This document shows positions 16,401-32,733 of a DNA stretch of 64,000 nucleotides, piece by piece; the stretch's first letter is position 1, and every line of letters begins with the position of its first letter. The translations under genes and the position numbers were made by a program. The notes under the pieces are model-generated. The model did not search any database. It was not told the origin of the DNA and saw only the letters and a program-made list of their open reading frames with translations. This stretch comes from Bugula neritina (Eukaryota; Bryozoa; Gymnolaemata; Cheilostomatida; Bugulidae): the NCBI GenBank assembly GCA_964035545.1, contig OZ037765.1, positions 15,184,698 to 15,248,697 of the forward strand. The letters run 5' to 3'.

Positions 16401-18000
16401 TGTACTGTAACATACTGAGATACACTGCAACATACTGCAACATACTGAAATACACTGTAACATATTGAAATAGACTGCAAAACCTTGAAATATACTGCAA
16501 CACACTGAAGGATACGGCAACATACTGAAATATACTGCGACACATTGAAATATACTGCAACATACTGAAATATGCTGTAGCATACTGAAATATACTGTAA
16601 CACACTGTAATATACTGCATCATACTGCAACATACTGACATACACTGGAACATACTGAAATACACTGCAACATACTACAACATACTGAAATACACTGTAA
16701 CCTACTGAAACATGCTGTAGCACACTGAAATATACTGCAGCATACTGAAATATAATGCAAGTTACTACAACATACTGAAATACACTGTGACATACTGAGA
16801 TACACTGCAACACCTTGAAATATACTGCAACACACTTAAAGATACGGCAACATACTGAAATATACTGCGACACATTGAAATATACTGCAGCATACTGAAA
16901 TATGCTGTAGCATACTGAAATATGCTGTAGCACACTGAAATATACTGCAACATACTGAAATATAATGCAAGTTAGTACAACATACTGAAATACACTGTGA
17001 CATACTGAAATACACTGCAACATACTGCAAGATACTGCAACATACTGAAATACACTGTAACATATTGAAATACACTGCAAAACCTTGAAATATACTGCAA
17101 CACACTGAAGGATACGGCAACATACTGAAATATATTGCGACACATTTAAATATACTGCAACATACAGAAATATGCTGTAGCATACTGAAATATACTGTAA
17201 CACACTGTAATATACTGCAACATACTGCAACATACTGACATATACTGGAACATACTGAAATACACTCCAACATACTACAACATACTGAAATACACTGTAA
17301 CCTACTGAAATATGCTGTAGCACACTGAAGTATACTGCAACATACTGAAATATAATGCAAGTAACTACAACATACTGAAATACACTGTGACATACTGAGA
17401 TACACTGCAACACCTTGAAATATACTGCAACACACTGAAAGATACGGCAACATACTGAAATATACTGCGACACATTGAAATATACTGCAGCATACTGAAA
17501 TATGCTGTAGCATAATGAAATATGCTGTAGCACACTGAAATATACTGCAACATACTGAAATATAATGCAAGTTACTACAACATACTGAAATACACTGTGA
17601 CATACTGAAACACACTGCAACATACTGCAAGATACTGCAACATACTGAAATGCACTGTAACATATTGAAATACACTGCAAAACCTTGAAATATACTGCAA
17701 CACACTGAAGGATACGGCAACATACTGAAATATACTGCGACACATTTAAATATACTGCAACATACTGGAATATGCTGTAGCATACTGAAATATACTGTAA
17801 CACACTGTTATATACTGCAACATACTGCAACATACCGACATATACTGGAACATACTGAAATACATTCCAACATACTACAACATACTGAAATACACTGTAA
17901 CCTACTGAAATATGCTGTAACACACTGAAGTATACTGCAACATACTGAAATATAATGCAAGTAACTACAACATACTGAAATACACTGTGACATACTGAGA
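1435..18000 (+). repeat. Higher-order repeat, period about 5,759 bp (about three units)
   Basis: Landmark variants recur at nearly constant spacing. The AAACCCAATT patch lies at 3025, 8784 and 14533 (5,759 and 5,749 bp apart). The two-base-short motif CAACATTGAAATATACC lies at 4582, 10341 and 16100 (5,759 and 5,759). The CCTAATGAAATACACTG landmark lies near 4213, 9972 and 15731. Units differ by 10-bp-multiple gains and losses: relative to 2220-2279, 60 bp is missing near 8037, and about 210 bp is gained between the 5.3-6.0 kb and 11.0-12.0 kb copies. The block limits are approximate because neighbouring units share sequence. No gene is present. Confidence 0.85.
2701..2750 (+). repeat. Homogeneous run of one monomer type (5 x CAACATACTG)
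   Basis: Five consecutive identical 10-mers break the usual alternation of the two monomers. The same run occurs at homologous places in other units, for example about 8461-8510 and 14211-14260. Similar runs of 4-5 occur near 25,850, 52,161 and 53,809. Such runs are expected where slippage or unequal exchange has locally amplified one monomer. Confidence 0.85.
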
Positions 18001-21000
18001 TACATTGCAACTCACTATAATATATTGTAATATACAGAAATGTACTGTAACATACTGAAATACACTGTAACATACAGAAATATACTGCAGCATACTGAAG
18101 TACACTGCAACATACTGCAACATACTGAAATACACTGTAACATATTGAAATACACTGCAAAACCTTGAAATATACTGCAACACACTGAATGATACGGCAT
18201 CCTACTGAAATATACTGCGACACATTGAAATATACTGCAACATACTGAAATATGCTGTAGCATACTGAAATATACTGTAACACACTGTAATATACTGCAA
18301 CATACTGACATACACTGGAACATACTGAAATACACTGCAACATACTACAACATACTGAAATACACTGTAACCTACTGAAATATGCCGTAGCACACTGAAA
18401 TATACTGCAACATACTGAAATATAATACAAGTTACTACAACATACTGAAATACACTGTGACATACTGAGATACACTGCAACATACTGCAACATACTGTAA
18501 CATACCGAAATACACTGTAACCTAATGAAATACACTGCAACATACTACAACATACTGAAATACACTGTAACATTTTGAATTACACTGCAACACATTGAAA
18601 CATACTGCAACATACCGAAATATATGGCAAACTACTGAAATATACTTTAACACATTGAAAAAAACTGCATCATACTGAAATATACTGTAACACACTGAAA
18701 TATACTGCAAAACACTGAAATACACTGTAACATACTGAAATATGTTGCAACACACTGCAACATACTGAAATGCGCTGTAACATACTGAAATACACTGCAA
18801 CATACTGCAACATACTGAAATACACTGCAACACATTGAAACATATTGCAGCATACTGAAATATACTGCAACATTGAAATATACCGCAACATACTGAAATA
18901 TGCTGTAGCACACTGAAATACACTGCAACTCACTATAATATAGTGTAATATACAGAAATGTACTGTAACATACTGAAATACACTGTAACATACAGAAATA
19001 TACTGCAACATACTGAAGTACACTGCAACATACTGCAACATACTGAAATACACTGTAACATATTGAAATACACTGCAAAACCTTGAAATATACTGCAACA
19101 CACTGAATGATACGGCAACATACTGAAATATACTGCGACACATTGAAATACACTGCAACATACTGAAATATGCTGTAGCATACTGAAATATACTGTAACA
19201 CACTGTAATATACTGCAACATACTGCAACATACTGACATACACTGGAACATACTGAAATACACTGCAACATACTACAACATACTGAAATACACTGTAACC
19301 TACTGAAATATGCCGTAGCACAGTGAAATATACTGCAACATTGAAATATACCGCAACATACTGAAATATGCTGTAGCACACTGAAATACACCGCAACGCA
19401 CTATAATATAGTGTAATATACAGAAATGTACTGTAACATACTGAAATATACTGTAACATACTGAAATATACTGCAACATACTGAAGTACACTGCAACATA
19501 CTGCAACATACTGAAATACACTGTAACATATTGAAATACATTACAACACATTGAAATATACTGCAACACACTGAAATATGCTGTAGCACACAGAAATACA
19601 CTGCAACTCACTATAATATAGTGTAATATACAGAAATGTACTGTAACATACTGAGATACACTGCAACATACTGCAACATACTGAAATACACTGTAACATA
19701 TTGAAATAGACTGCAAAACCTTGAAATATACTGCAACACACTGAAGGATACGGCAACATACTGAAATATACTGCGACACATTGAAATATACTGCAACATA
19801 CTGAAATATGCTGTAGCATACCGAAATATACTGTAACACACTGTAATATACTGCAACATACTGCAACATACTGACATACACTGGAACATACTGAAAAACA
19901 CTGCAACATACTACAACATACTGAAATACACTGTAACCTACTGAAACATGCTGTAGCACACTGAAATATACTGCAGCATACTGAAATATAATGCAAGTTA
20001 CTACAACATACTGAAATACACTGTGACATACTGAGATACACTGCAACACCTTGAAATATACTGCAACACACTTAAAGATACGGCAACATACTGAAATATA
20101 CTGCGACACATTGAAATATACTGCAGCATACTGAAATATGCTGTAGCATACTGAAATATGCTGTAGCACACTGAAATATACTGCAACATACTGAAATATA
20201 ATGCAAGTTAGTACAACATACTGAAATACACTGTGACATACTGAAATACACTGCAACATACTGCAAGATACTGCAACATACTGAAATACACTGTAACATA
20301 TTGAAATACACTGCAAAACTTTGAAATATACTGCAACACACTGAAGGATACGGCAACATACTGAAATATATTGCGACACATTTAAATATACTGCAACATA
20401 CAGAAATATGCTGTAGCATACTGAAATATACTGTAACACACTGTAATATACTGCAACATACTGCAACATACTGACATATACTGGAACATACTGAAATACA
20501 CTCCAACATACTACAACATACTGAAATACACTGTAACCTACTGAAATATGCTGTAGCACACTGAAGTATACTGCAACATACTGAAATATAATGCAAGTAA
20601 CTACAACATACTGAAATACACTGTGACATACTGAGATACACTGCAACACCTTGAAATATACTGCAACACACTGAAAGATACGGCAACATACTGAAATATA
20701 CTGCGACACATTGAAATATACTGCAGCATACTGAAATATGCTGTAGCATAATGAAATATGCTGTAGCACACTGAAATATACTGCAACATACTGAAATATA
20801 ATGCAAGTTACTACAACATACTGAAATACACTGTGACATACTGAAACACACTGCAACATACTGCAAGATACTGCAACATACTGAAATGCACTGTAACATA
20901 TTGAAATACACTGCAAAACCTTGAAATATACTGCAACACACTGAAGGATACGGCAACATACTGAAATATACTGCGACACATTTAAATATACTGCAACATA

Positions 21001-22571
21001 CTGGAATATGCTGTAGCATACTGAAATATACTGTAACACACTGTTATATACTGCAACATACTGCAACATACCGACATATACTGGAACATACTGAAATACA
21101 TTCCAACATACTACAACATACTGAAATACACTGTAACCTACTGAAATATGCTGTAACACACTGAAGTATACTGCAACATACTGAAATATAATGCAAGTAA
21201 CTACAACATACTGAAATACACTGTGACATACTGAGATACACTGCAACTCACTATAATATAGTGTAATATACAGAAATGTACTGTAACATACTGAAATACA
21301 CTGTAACATACAGAAATATACTGCAGCATACTGAAGTACACTGCAACATACTGCAACATACTGAAATACACTGTAACATATTGAAATACACTGCAAAACC
21401 TTGAAATATACTGCAACACACTGAATGATACGGCAACCTACTGAAATATACTGCGACACATTGAAATATACTGCAACATACTGAAATATGCTGTAGCATA
21501 CTGAAATATACTGTAACACACTGTAATATACTGCAACATACTGACATACACTGGAACATACTGAAATACACTGCAACATACTACAACATACTGAAATACA
21601 CTGTAACCTACTGAAATATGCCGTAGCACACTGAAATATACTGCAACATACTGAAATATAATACATGTTACTACAACATACTGAAATACACTGTGACATA
21701 CTGAGATACACTGCAACATACTGCAACATACTGTAACATACCGAAATACACTGTAACCTAATGAAATACACTGCAACATACTACAACATACTGAAATACA
21801 CTGTAACATTTTGAATTACACTGCAACACATTGAAAAATACTGCAACATACCGAAATATATGGCAAACTACTGAAATATACTTTAACACATTGAAAAAAA
21901 CTGCATCATACTGAAATATACTGTAACACACTGAAATATACTGCAAAACACTGAAATACACTGTAACATACTGAAATATGTTGCAACACACTGCAACATA
22001 CTGAAATGCGCTGTAACATACTGAAATACACTGCAACATACTGCAACATACTGAAATACACTGCAACACATTGAAACATATTGCAGCATACTGAAATATA
22101 CTGCAACATTGAAATATACCGCAACATACTGAAATATGCTGTAGCACACTGAAATACACTGCAACTCACTATAATATAGTGTAATATACAGAAATGTACT
22201 GTAACATACTGAAATACACTGTAACATACAGAAATATACTGCAACATACTGAAGTACACTGCAACATACTGCAACATACTGAAATACACTGTAACATATT
22301 GAAATACACTGCAAAACCTTGAAATATACTGCAACACACTGAATGATACGGCAACATACTGAAATATACTGCGACACATTGAAATACACTGCAACATACT
22401 GAAATATGCTGTAGCATACTGAAATATACTGTAACACACTGTAATATACTGCAACATACTGCAACATACTGACATACCCTGGAACATACTGAAATACACT
22501 GCAACATACTACAACATACTGAAATACACTGTAACCTACTGAAATATGCCGTAGCACAGTGAAATATACTG
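16100..22571 (+). repeat. Tandem higher-order repeat, period 3,236 bp (two units)
   Basis: The motif CAACATTGAAATATACC occurs at 16100, 19336 and 22572, exactly 3,236 bp apart. The internal copies at 18868 and 22104 are also 3,236 bp apart. Many other variants keep the same offset, for example the monomers around 17,800 and 21,040. The period is 3,240 minus 4, which is explained by two 2-bp-short monomers per unit. By eye the units are near-identical, with scattered single-base differences. No gene is present. Confidence 0.87.
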
Positions 22572-25500
22572 CAACATTGAAATATACCGCAACATACTGA
22601 AATATGCTGTAGCACACTGAAATACACCGCAACGCACTATAATATAGTGTAATATACAGAAATGTACTGCAACATACTGAAATATACTGTAATATACTGA
22701 AATATACTGCAACATACTGAAGTACACTGCAACATACTGCAACATACTGAAATACACTGTAACATATTGAAATACAATACAACACATTGAAATATACTGC
22801 AACACACTGAAATATGCTGTAGCACACAGAAATACACTGCAACTCACTATAATATAGTGTAATATACAGAAATGTACTGTAACATACTGAGATACAATGC
22901 AACATACTGCAACATACTGCAACATACTGAAATACACTGTAACATATTGAAATAGGCTGCAAAACCTTGAAATATACTGCAACACACTGAAGGATACGGC
23001 AACATACTGAAATATACTGCGACACATTGAAATATACTGCAACATACTGAAATATGCTGTAGCATACTGAAATATACTGTAACACACTGTAATATACTGC
23101 AACATACTGCAACATACTGACATACACTGGAACATACTGAAATACACTGCAACATACTACAACATACTGAAATACACTGTAACCTACTGAAATATGCTGT
23201 AGCACACTGAAATATACTGCAGCATACTGAAATATAATGCAAGTTACTACAACATACTGAAATACACTGTGACATACTGAGATACACTGCAACACCTTGA
23301 AATATACTGCAACACACTGAAAGATACGGCAACATACTGAAAAATACTGCGACACATTGAAATACACTGCAGCACACTGAAATATGCTGTAGCATACTGA
23401 AATATGCTGTAGCACACTGAAATATACTGCAACATACTGAAATATAATGCAAGCTACTACAACATACTGAAATACACTGTGACATACTGAAATACACTGC
23501 AACATACTGCAAGATACTGCAACCTACTGAAATACACTGTAACATATTGAAATACACTGCAAAACCTTGAAATATACTGCAACACACTGAAGGATACGGC
23601 AACATACTGAAATATACTGCGACACATTTAAATATACTGCAACATACAGAAATATGCTGTAGCATACTGAAATATACTGTAACACACTGTAATATACTGC
23701 AAGATACTGCAACATACTGACATATACTGGAACATACTGAAATACACTCCAACATACTACAACATACTGAAATACACTGTAACCTACTGAAATATGCTGT
23801 AGCACAGTGAAGTATACTGCAACATACTGAAATATAATGCAAGTAACTACAACATACTGAAACACACTGTGACATACTGAGATACACTGCAACATACTGC
23901 AACATACTGCAACATACTGAAATACACTGTAACAGACTGAAATGTACTGTAACACACTGAAATATACTGCAACATGCTGAAATACACTGTAACATACTGA
24001 AATATACTGCAACATACTGCAACATACTGAAATACACTGTAACATACTGAAATACACTGCAACATACTGCAACATACTGAAATACGCTGGAACAAATTGA
24101 AACACACTACAACACATTGAAATATACTGCAACACACTGAAACATACAGAAACATACTGAAATATACTGCGACACATTGAAATATACTGCAACATAGTTA
24201 AATATGATGCAAGATACTGCAACATTCTGAAATACACTGTAACAAACTGAAATACACTCCAACATACTACAACATACTGAAATACACTGTAACATATTAA
24301 AATATACCGCAACACATTGAAATATACTGCAACATACCGAAGTATATGGTAAACTACTGAAATATACTGTAACACATTGAAACATACCGCAAAATACTAA
24401 AATACGCTGCAACACACTGAAGTATACCGTAATATATAGAAATGTACTGTAAAATACTTAAACGTACGACAACATACCAAAAAATGTACTGCAACATACT
24501 GAATTACACTGCAATATCCTGAAATATACTTCAACATACTGAAACATACCTAAAAATATTGAAATATACTGAAATACAGCGTAGGATATTGAAATACACT
24601 GCAACAATTAGGAATATACAGCAACATACCGAGATATATGGTAACCTACTGAAATATGTTGCAAACTACTGAAATATACTGCAACATACTGCAACATAAT
24701 GAAATATACTATAACACACTGGAATAAACTGCAAAATACTGAAATATACTGTAACATACTGAAATACACTGCAACATACTACAACATACTGAAATACACT
24801 GTAATCTACTGAAATATGCTGTAGCACACTGAAATATACTGCAACATACTGAAATATAATGCAAGTTACTACAACATACTGAAATACACTGTGACATACT
24901 GAGATACACTGCAACATACTGCAACATACTGAAATACACCGTAACATATTGAAATACACTGCAAAACCTTGAAATATACTGCAACACACTGAAGGATACG
25001 GCAACATACTGAAATATACTGCGACACATTGAAATATACTGCAACATACTGAAATATGCTGTAGAATACTGAAATATACTGTAACACACTGTAATATACT
25101 GCAACATACTGCAACATACTGCAACATACTGACATACACTGGAACATACTGAAATACACTGCAACATACTACAACATACTGAAATACACTGTAACCTACT
25201 GAAATATGCTGTAGCACACCGAAGTATACTGCAACATACTGAAATATAATGCAAGGTACTACAACATACTGAAATACACTGTGACATACTGAGATACACT
25301 GCAACATACTGCAACATACTGCAACATACTGCAACATACTGAAAAACACTGTAACATATTGAAATACACTGCAACACCTTGAAATATACTGCAACACACT
25401 GAAAGATACGGCAACATACTGAAATATACTGCGACATTTTGAAATATACTGCAGCATACTGAAATATGCTGTAGCATACTGAAATATACTGTAACACACT

Positions 25501-26160
25501 GAAATATACTGCAACATACTGAAATACATTGTAACATACTGAAATATACTGCAACAAACTGAAATACACTGTAACATACTGAAATATACTGCAACATACT
25601 GCAACATCCTGAAATACACTGTAACATACTGAAATACACTGCAACATACTGCAACATACTGAAATACACTGGAACATATCGAAACACACTACAACACATT
25701 GAAATACACTGCAACACACTGAAACATACAGCAACATACTGAAAGATACTGCGACACATTGAAATATACTGCAACATAGTCAAATATAATGCAAGATACT
25801 GTAACATTCTGAAATACACTGTGAGATACTGAAATACACTGCAACATACTGCAACATACTGCAACATACTGCAACATACTGCAACATACTGAAATACACT
25901 GCAACACAGTGAAGTATACTGTAAAATACAGAAATATACTGTAACATACTGAAACATATGTCAACATACTGAAATGTACTGCAACATGCTGAAATATATT
26001 GCAACATACTGAAACATACGGCAACATACTGAAATATACTGCAACACATTGAAATATACTGCAACATACTGAAATATAATGCAAGTTACTACAACATACT
26101 GAAATACACTGTGACATACTGAGATACACTGCAACATACTGCAACATACTGTAACATACT
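22572..26160 (+). repeat. Satellite segment duplicated at about 48.2-52.5 kb
   Basis: The order of variant monomers matches 48174 onward at an offset of 25,602 bp, rising to 26,322 bp after a 720-bp duplication present only in the downstream copy. An unusual degenerate stretch at about 24,430-24,700 contains CTTAAACGTACGACAACATA, an A6 run and CAGCGTAGGATATTG. It has a near-identical copy at about 50,760-51,010. The high identity by eye suggests a recent duplication, or homogenisation at distance. No gene is present. Confidence 0.82.
23982..23983. other. Empty paralogue of the copy 2 insertion site
   Basis: The satellite at about 23,841-24,120 matches both flanks of element copy 2 in order: the GTAACTACAACATACTGAAAC monomers, CAGACTGAAATGTACTG and AACATGCTGAAAT on the left, then ACACTGTAACATACTG through GGAACAAATTGAAACAC on the right. 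It has no element and a single AT. A further empty copy is 26,322 bp downstream. Confidence 0.82.
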
Positions 26161-29100
26161 GAAATACACTGTAACCTACTGAAACACACTGCAACATACT
26201 ACAACATACCGAAGTACACTGTAACATCATGAATTACACTGCAACACATTGAAAAATACTGCAACATACCGAAATATATGGCAAACTACTGAAATATACT
26301 TTAACAGATTGAAAAAAACTTCATCATACTGAAATATACTGTAACACACTGAAATATACTGCAAAACACTGAAATACACTGTAACATACTGAAATACACT
26401 GTAACATACTGAAATATACTGCAACACACTGCAACATACTGAAATGCGCTTTAACATACTGAAATACACTGCAACATACTACAACATATAGAAATACACT
26501 GCAACACATTGAAATATACTGCAACACACTGAAACATCTGGCAACATATTGAAATATACTGCAACACATTGAAATATACCGCAACATACTGAAATATGCT
26601 GTAGCACACTGAAATACACCGCAACTCACTATAATATAGTGTAATATACAGAAATGTACTGTAACATACTGAAATATACTGTAACATACTGAAATATACT
26701 GCAACATACTGAAGTACACTGCAACATACTGCAACATACTGAAATACACTGTAACATATTGAAATACATTACAACACATTGAAATATACTGCAACACACT
26801 GAAATATGCTGTAGCACACTGAAATACACTGCAACTCACTATAATATAGTGTAATATACAGAAATGTACTGTAACATACTGAGATAAACTGCAACATACT
26901 GCAACATACTGCAACATACTGAAATACACTGTAACATATTGAAATACACTGCAAAACCTTGAAATATACTGCAACACACTGAAGGATACGGCAACATACT
27001 GAAATATACTGCGACACATTGAAATATACTGCAACATACTGAAATACGCTGTAGCATACTGAAATATACTGTAACACACCGTAATATACTGCAACATACT
27101 GCAACATACTGACATACACTGGAACATACTGAAATACACTGCAACATACTACAACATACTGAAATACACTGTAACCTACTGAAATATGCTGTAGCACACT
27201 GAAATATACTGCAGCATACTGAAATATAATGCAAGTTACTACAACATACTGAAATACACTGTGACATACTGTGATACACTGCAACACCTTGAAATATACT
27301 GCAACACACTGAAAGATACTGCGACACATTGAAATATACTGCAGCATACTGAAATATGCTGTAGCATACTGAAATACGCTGTAGCACACTGAAATATACT
27401 GCAACATACTGAAATATAATGCAAGTTACTACAAGATACTGAAATACACTGTTGCATACTGAAATACACTATAACAGACTGAAATGTACTGTAACACACT
27501 GAAATATACTGCAACATGCTGAAATACACTGTAACATACTGAAATATACTGCAACATACTGCAACATACTGAAATACACTGTAACATACTGAAATGCACT
27601 GCAACATACTGCAACATACTGAAATACACTGGAACAAATTGAAACACACTACAACACATTGAAATATACTGCAACACACTGAAACAAACAGCAACATACT
27701 GAAATAACCTGCAACATACTGAAGTACACTGCAACATACTGCAACATACTGAAACACACTGTAACATATTGAAATACACTACAACACATTGAAATATACT
27801 GCAACACACTGAAGGATACGGCAACATACTGAAATATACTGCGACACATTGAAATATACTGCAACATACTGAAATTTGCTGTAGCATACTGAAATATACT
27901 GTAACACACTGTAAAATACTGCAACATACTGCAACATACTGACATACACTGGAACATACTGAAATACACTGCAACATACTACAACATACTGAAATACACT
28001 GTAACCTACTGAAATACGCTGTAGCACACTGAAATATACTGCAACATACTGAAATATAATGCAAGTTACTACAACATACTGAAATACACTGTGACATACT
28101 GAGATACACTGCAACATACTGCAACATACTGTAACATACTGAAATACACTGCAACCTACTGAAACACACTGCAACATACTACAACATACCGAAGTACACT
28201 GTAACATCATGAATTACACTGCAACACATTGAAAAATACTGCAACATACCGAAATATATGGCAAACTACTGAAATATACTTTAACAGATTGAAAAAAACT
28301 GCATCATACTGAAATATACTGTAACACACTGAAATATACTGCAAAACACTGAAATACACTGTAACATACTGAAATACCCTGTAACATACTGAAATATACT
28401 GCAACACACTGCAACATACTGAAATGCGCTTTAACATACTGAAATACACTGCAACATACTACAACATATAGAAATACACTGCAACACATTGAAATATACT
28501 GCAACACACTGAAACATCTGGCAACATATTGAAATATACTGCAACACATTGAAATATACCGCAACATACTGAAATATGCTGTAGCACACTGAAATACACC
28601 GCAACTCACTATAATATAGTGTAATATACAGAAATGTACTGTAACATACTGAAATATACTGTAACATACTGAAATATACTGCAACATACTGAAGTACACT
28701 GCAACATACTGCAACATACTGAAATACACTGTAACATATTGAAATACATTACAACACATTGAAATATACTGCAACACACTGAAATATGCTGTAGCACACT
28801 GAAATACACTGCAACTCACTATAATATAGTGTAATATACAGAAATGTACTGTAACATACTGAGATAAACTGCAACATACTGCAACATACTGCAACATACT
28901 GAAATACACTGTAACATATTGAAATACACTGCAAAACCTTGAAATATACTGCAACACACTGAAGGATACGGCAACATACTGAAATATACTGCGACACATT
29001 GAAATATACTGCAACATACTGAAATACGCTGTAGCATACTGAAATATACTGTAACACACCGTAATATACTGCAACATACTGCAACATACTGACATACACT

Positions 29101-31650
29101 GGAACATACTGAAATACACTGCAACATACTACAACATACTGAAATACACTGTAACCTACTGAAATATGCTGTAGCACACTGAAATATACTGCAGCATACT
29201 GAAATATAATGCAAGTTACAACAACATACTGAAATACACTGTGACATACTGAGATACACTGCAACACCTTGAAATATACTGCAACACACTGAAAGATACT
29301 GCGACACATTGAAATATACTGCAGCATACTGAAATATGCTGTAGCATACTGAAATACGCTGTAGCACACTGAAATATACTGCAACATAATGAAATATAAT
29401 GCAAGTTACTACAACATACTGAAATACACTGTGGCATACTGAAATACACTATAACAGACTGAAATGTACTGTAACACACTGAAATATACTGCAACATGCT
29501 GAAATACACTGTAACATACTGAAATATACTGCAACATACTGCAACATACTGAAATACACTGTAACATACTGAAATGCACTGCAACATCCTGCAACATACT
29601 GAAATACACTGGAACAAATTGAAACACACTACAACACATTGAAATATACTGCAACACACTGAAACATACAGCAACATACTGAAATAACCTGCAACATACT
29701 GAAGTACACTGCAACATACTGCAACATACTGAAACACACTGTAACATATTGAAATACACTACAACACATTGAAATATACTGCAACACACTGAAGGATACG
29801 GCAACATACTGAAATATACTGCGACACATTGAAATATACTGCAACATACTGAAATTTGCTGTAGCATACTGAAATATACTGTAACACACTGTAAAATACT
29901 GCAACATACTGACATACACTGGAACATACTGAAATACACTGCAACATACTACAACATACTGAAATACACTGTAACCTACTGAAATACGCTGTAGCACACT
30001 GAAATATACTGCAACATACTGAAATATAATGCAAGTTACTACAACATACTGAAATACACTGTGACATACTGAGATACACTGCAACATACTGCAACATACT
30101 GTAACATACTGAAATACACTGTAACCTACTGAAACACACTGCAACATACTACAACATACCGAAGTACACTGTAACATCATGAATTACACTGCAACACATT
30201 GAAAAATACTGCAACATACCGAAATATATGGCAAACTACTGAAATATACTTTAACAGATTGAAAAAAACTTCATCATACTGAAATATACTGTAACACACT
30301 GAAATATACTGCAAAACACTGAAATACACTGTAACATACTGAAATACACTGTAACATACTGAAATATACTGCAACACACTGCAACATACTGAAATGCGCT
30401 TTAACATACTGAAATACACTGCAACATACTACAACATATAGAAATACACTGCAACACATTGAAATATACTGCAACACACTGAAACATCTGGCAACATATT
30501 GAAATATACTGCAACACATTGAAATATACCGCAACATACTGAAATATGCTGTAGCACACTGAAATACACCGCAACTCACTATAATATAGTGTAATATACA
30601 GAAATGTACTGTAACATACTGAAATATACTGTAACATACTGAAATATACTGCAACATACTGAAGTACACTGCAACATACTGCAACATACTGAAATACACT
30701 GTAACATATTGAAATACATTACAACACATTGAAATATACTGCAACACACTGAAATATGCTGTAGCACACTGAAATACACTGCAACTCACTATAATATAGT
30801 GTAATATACAGAAATGTACTGTAACATACTGAGATAAACTGCAACATACTGCAACATACTGCAACATACTGAAATACACTGTAACATATTGAAATACACT
30901 GCAAAACCTTGAAATATACTGCAACACACTGAAGGATACGGCAACATACTGAAATATACTGCGACACATTGAAATATACTGCAACATACTGAAATACGCT
31001 GTAGCATACTGAAATATACTGTAACACACCGTAATATACTGCAACATACTGCAACATACTGACATACACTGGAACATACTGAAATACACTGCAACATACT
31101 ACAACATACTGAAATACACTGTAACCTACTGAAATATGCTGTAGCACACTGAAATATACTGCAGCATACTGAAATATAATGCAAGTTACAACAACATACT
31201 GAAATACACTGTGACATACTGAGATACACTGCAACACCTTGAAATATACTGCAACACACTGAAAGATACTGCGACACATTGAAATATACTGCAGCATACT
31301 GAAATATGCTGTAGCATACTGAAATACGCTGTAGCACACTGAAATATACTGCAACATACTGAAATATAATGCAAGTTACTACAACATACTGAAATACACT
31401 GTGACATACTGAAATACACTGTAACAGACTAAAATGTACTGTAACACACTGAAATATACTGCAACATGCTGAAATACACTGTAACATACTGAAATATACT
31501 GCAACATACTGCAACATACTGAAATACACTGTAACATACTGAAATGCACTGCAACATACTGCAACATACTGAAATACACTGGAACAAATTGAAGCACACT
31601 ACAACACATTGAAATATACTGCAACACACTGAAACATACAGCAACATACT
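26161..31650 (+). repeat. Tandem higher-order repeat, period 1,970-1,980 bp (three units, last partial)
   Basis: The rare variant CATCATGAATTACACTG occurs at 26225, 28205 and 30175, giving spacings of 1,980 and 1,970 bp. Both flanks of each landmark remain colinear, and the units look very nearly identical by eye. The third unit stays alignable to about 31650 and then diverges. The 10-bp difference in period is one whole monomer. No gene is present. Confidence 0.88.
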
Positions 31651-32513
31651 GAAATATACTGCGACACATTGAAGTATACTGCAACATAGTTAAATATAAT
31701 GCAAGATACTGCAACATTCTGAAATACACTGTGACATACTGAAATACACTGCAACATACTTCAACATATTGCAACATACTGCAACATACTGAAATACACT
31801 GTAACATATTGAAGTGCACTGCAACACATTGAAATATACTGCAACACACTGAAGCATACGGCAACATACTGAAATATACTGCAACACATTGAAATATACT
31901 GCAACATAGTCAAATATAATGCAAGATACTGTAACACTCTGAAACACACTGTTCAGATACTGAAATTCACTGCAACATACTGCAACATACTGCAACATAC
32001 TGAAATACACTGTAACATATTGAAATACACTGCAACACATTGAAATATACTGCAAGACACTGAAACATACGGCAACATACTGAAATATACTGCAACACAT
32101 TGAAATATACTGCAACATACTGAAATATGCTGTAGTATACCGAAACACACTGCAACACAGTGAAGTATACTGTAAAATACAGAAATATACTGTAACATAC
32201 TGAAACATATGTCAACATACTGAAATGTACTGCAACATGCTGAAATATATTGCAACATACTGAAATACACTGTAACAAACCCAATTACACTGCAACAAAC
32301 TGCAACATACTGAAATACGCTGTAACATATTGAAATTTGCTCCAACACATTGAACGAAACTGCAATATACCTAAATATACGACAATATACTGAAAGATAC
32401 TGTACCACATTGAAAAACATTGCAACATACTGAAACATGCTGTAGCACATTAAAATACACTGTAAGATACTGAAATACACTGCAGCATGCTGAAATACAC
32501 TGTAACCTACTGA

Positions 32514-32515
32514 AA
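32514..32515. other. Target-site duplication, left of element copy 1 (AA)
   Basis: AA at 32514-32515 matches AA at 33272-33273 on the other side of the element. The uninterrupted paralogous site at 37059-37060 has a single AA, so two bases were duplicated on insertion. Confidence 0.75.
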
Positions 32516-32538
32516 CACAGGATAGTTAAGGGCATCCT
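32516..32538 (+). repeat. Left terminal inverted repeat, copy 1
   Basis: The tip CACAGGATAGTTAAGGGCA is followed by T then CCT. It pairs with 33249-33271 over 22 of 23 bases, the only mismatch being base 20. Confidence 0.9.
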
Positions 32539-32733
32539 CACTAAGAATATCATAAATTTCTCACAAAATGTAGTTCGGTTTCTTGAATAATATTGCTCTG
32601 CGGGTGGCATGCGTGTTGCCTACTTGTAATTGTTTAGCCTAAGATTAAACTACAACCAATAAGCAGCAACCTTCATTAGGGCTGCGTTATCTATCAACAT
32701 TCCATTATTGGTGCTACATAAACAAAGTACAAA

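Larger units (their letters stand above)
1..32515 (+). repeat. Satellite array, left block (10-bp monomer, 20-bp dimer)
   Basis: The block is continuous repetition of two 10-bp monomers, roughly CTGCAACATA and CTGAAATACA/CTGAAATATA. They usually alternate to give the 20-bp dimer TACTGCAACATACTGAAATA. Common variants are CTGTAACATA, CTGTAGCACA, CTGCGACACA, GGATACGGCA and AACCTTGAAA. The CTG anchor recurs every 10 bp, with only rare small indels changing register. All copies run in the same orientation. The consensus dimer is 45% A, 25% T, 20% C and 10% G, so it is AT-rich with strong strand asymmetry. I see no coding gene, RNA gene or promoter in this block. The minus strand lacks stop codons in the consensus, so the many overlapping open frames are repeat artefacts. 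This is seen directly; the satellite classification is standard inference. Confidence 0.97.
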
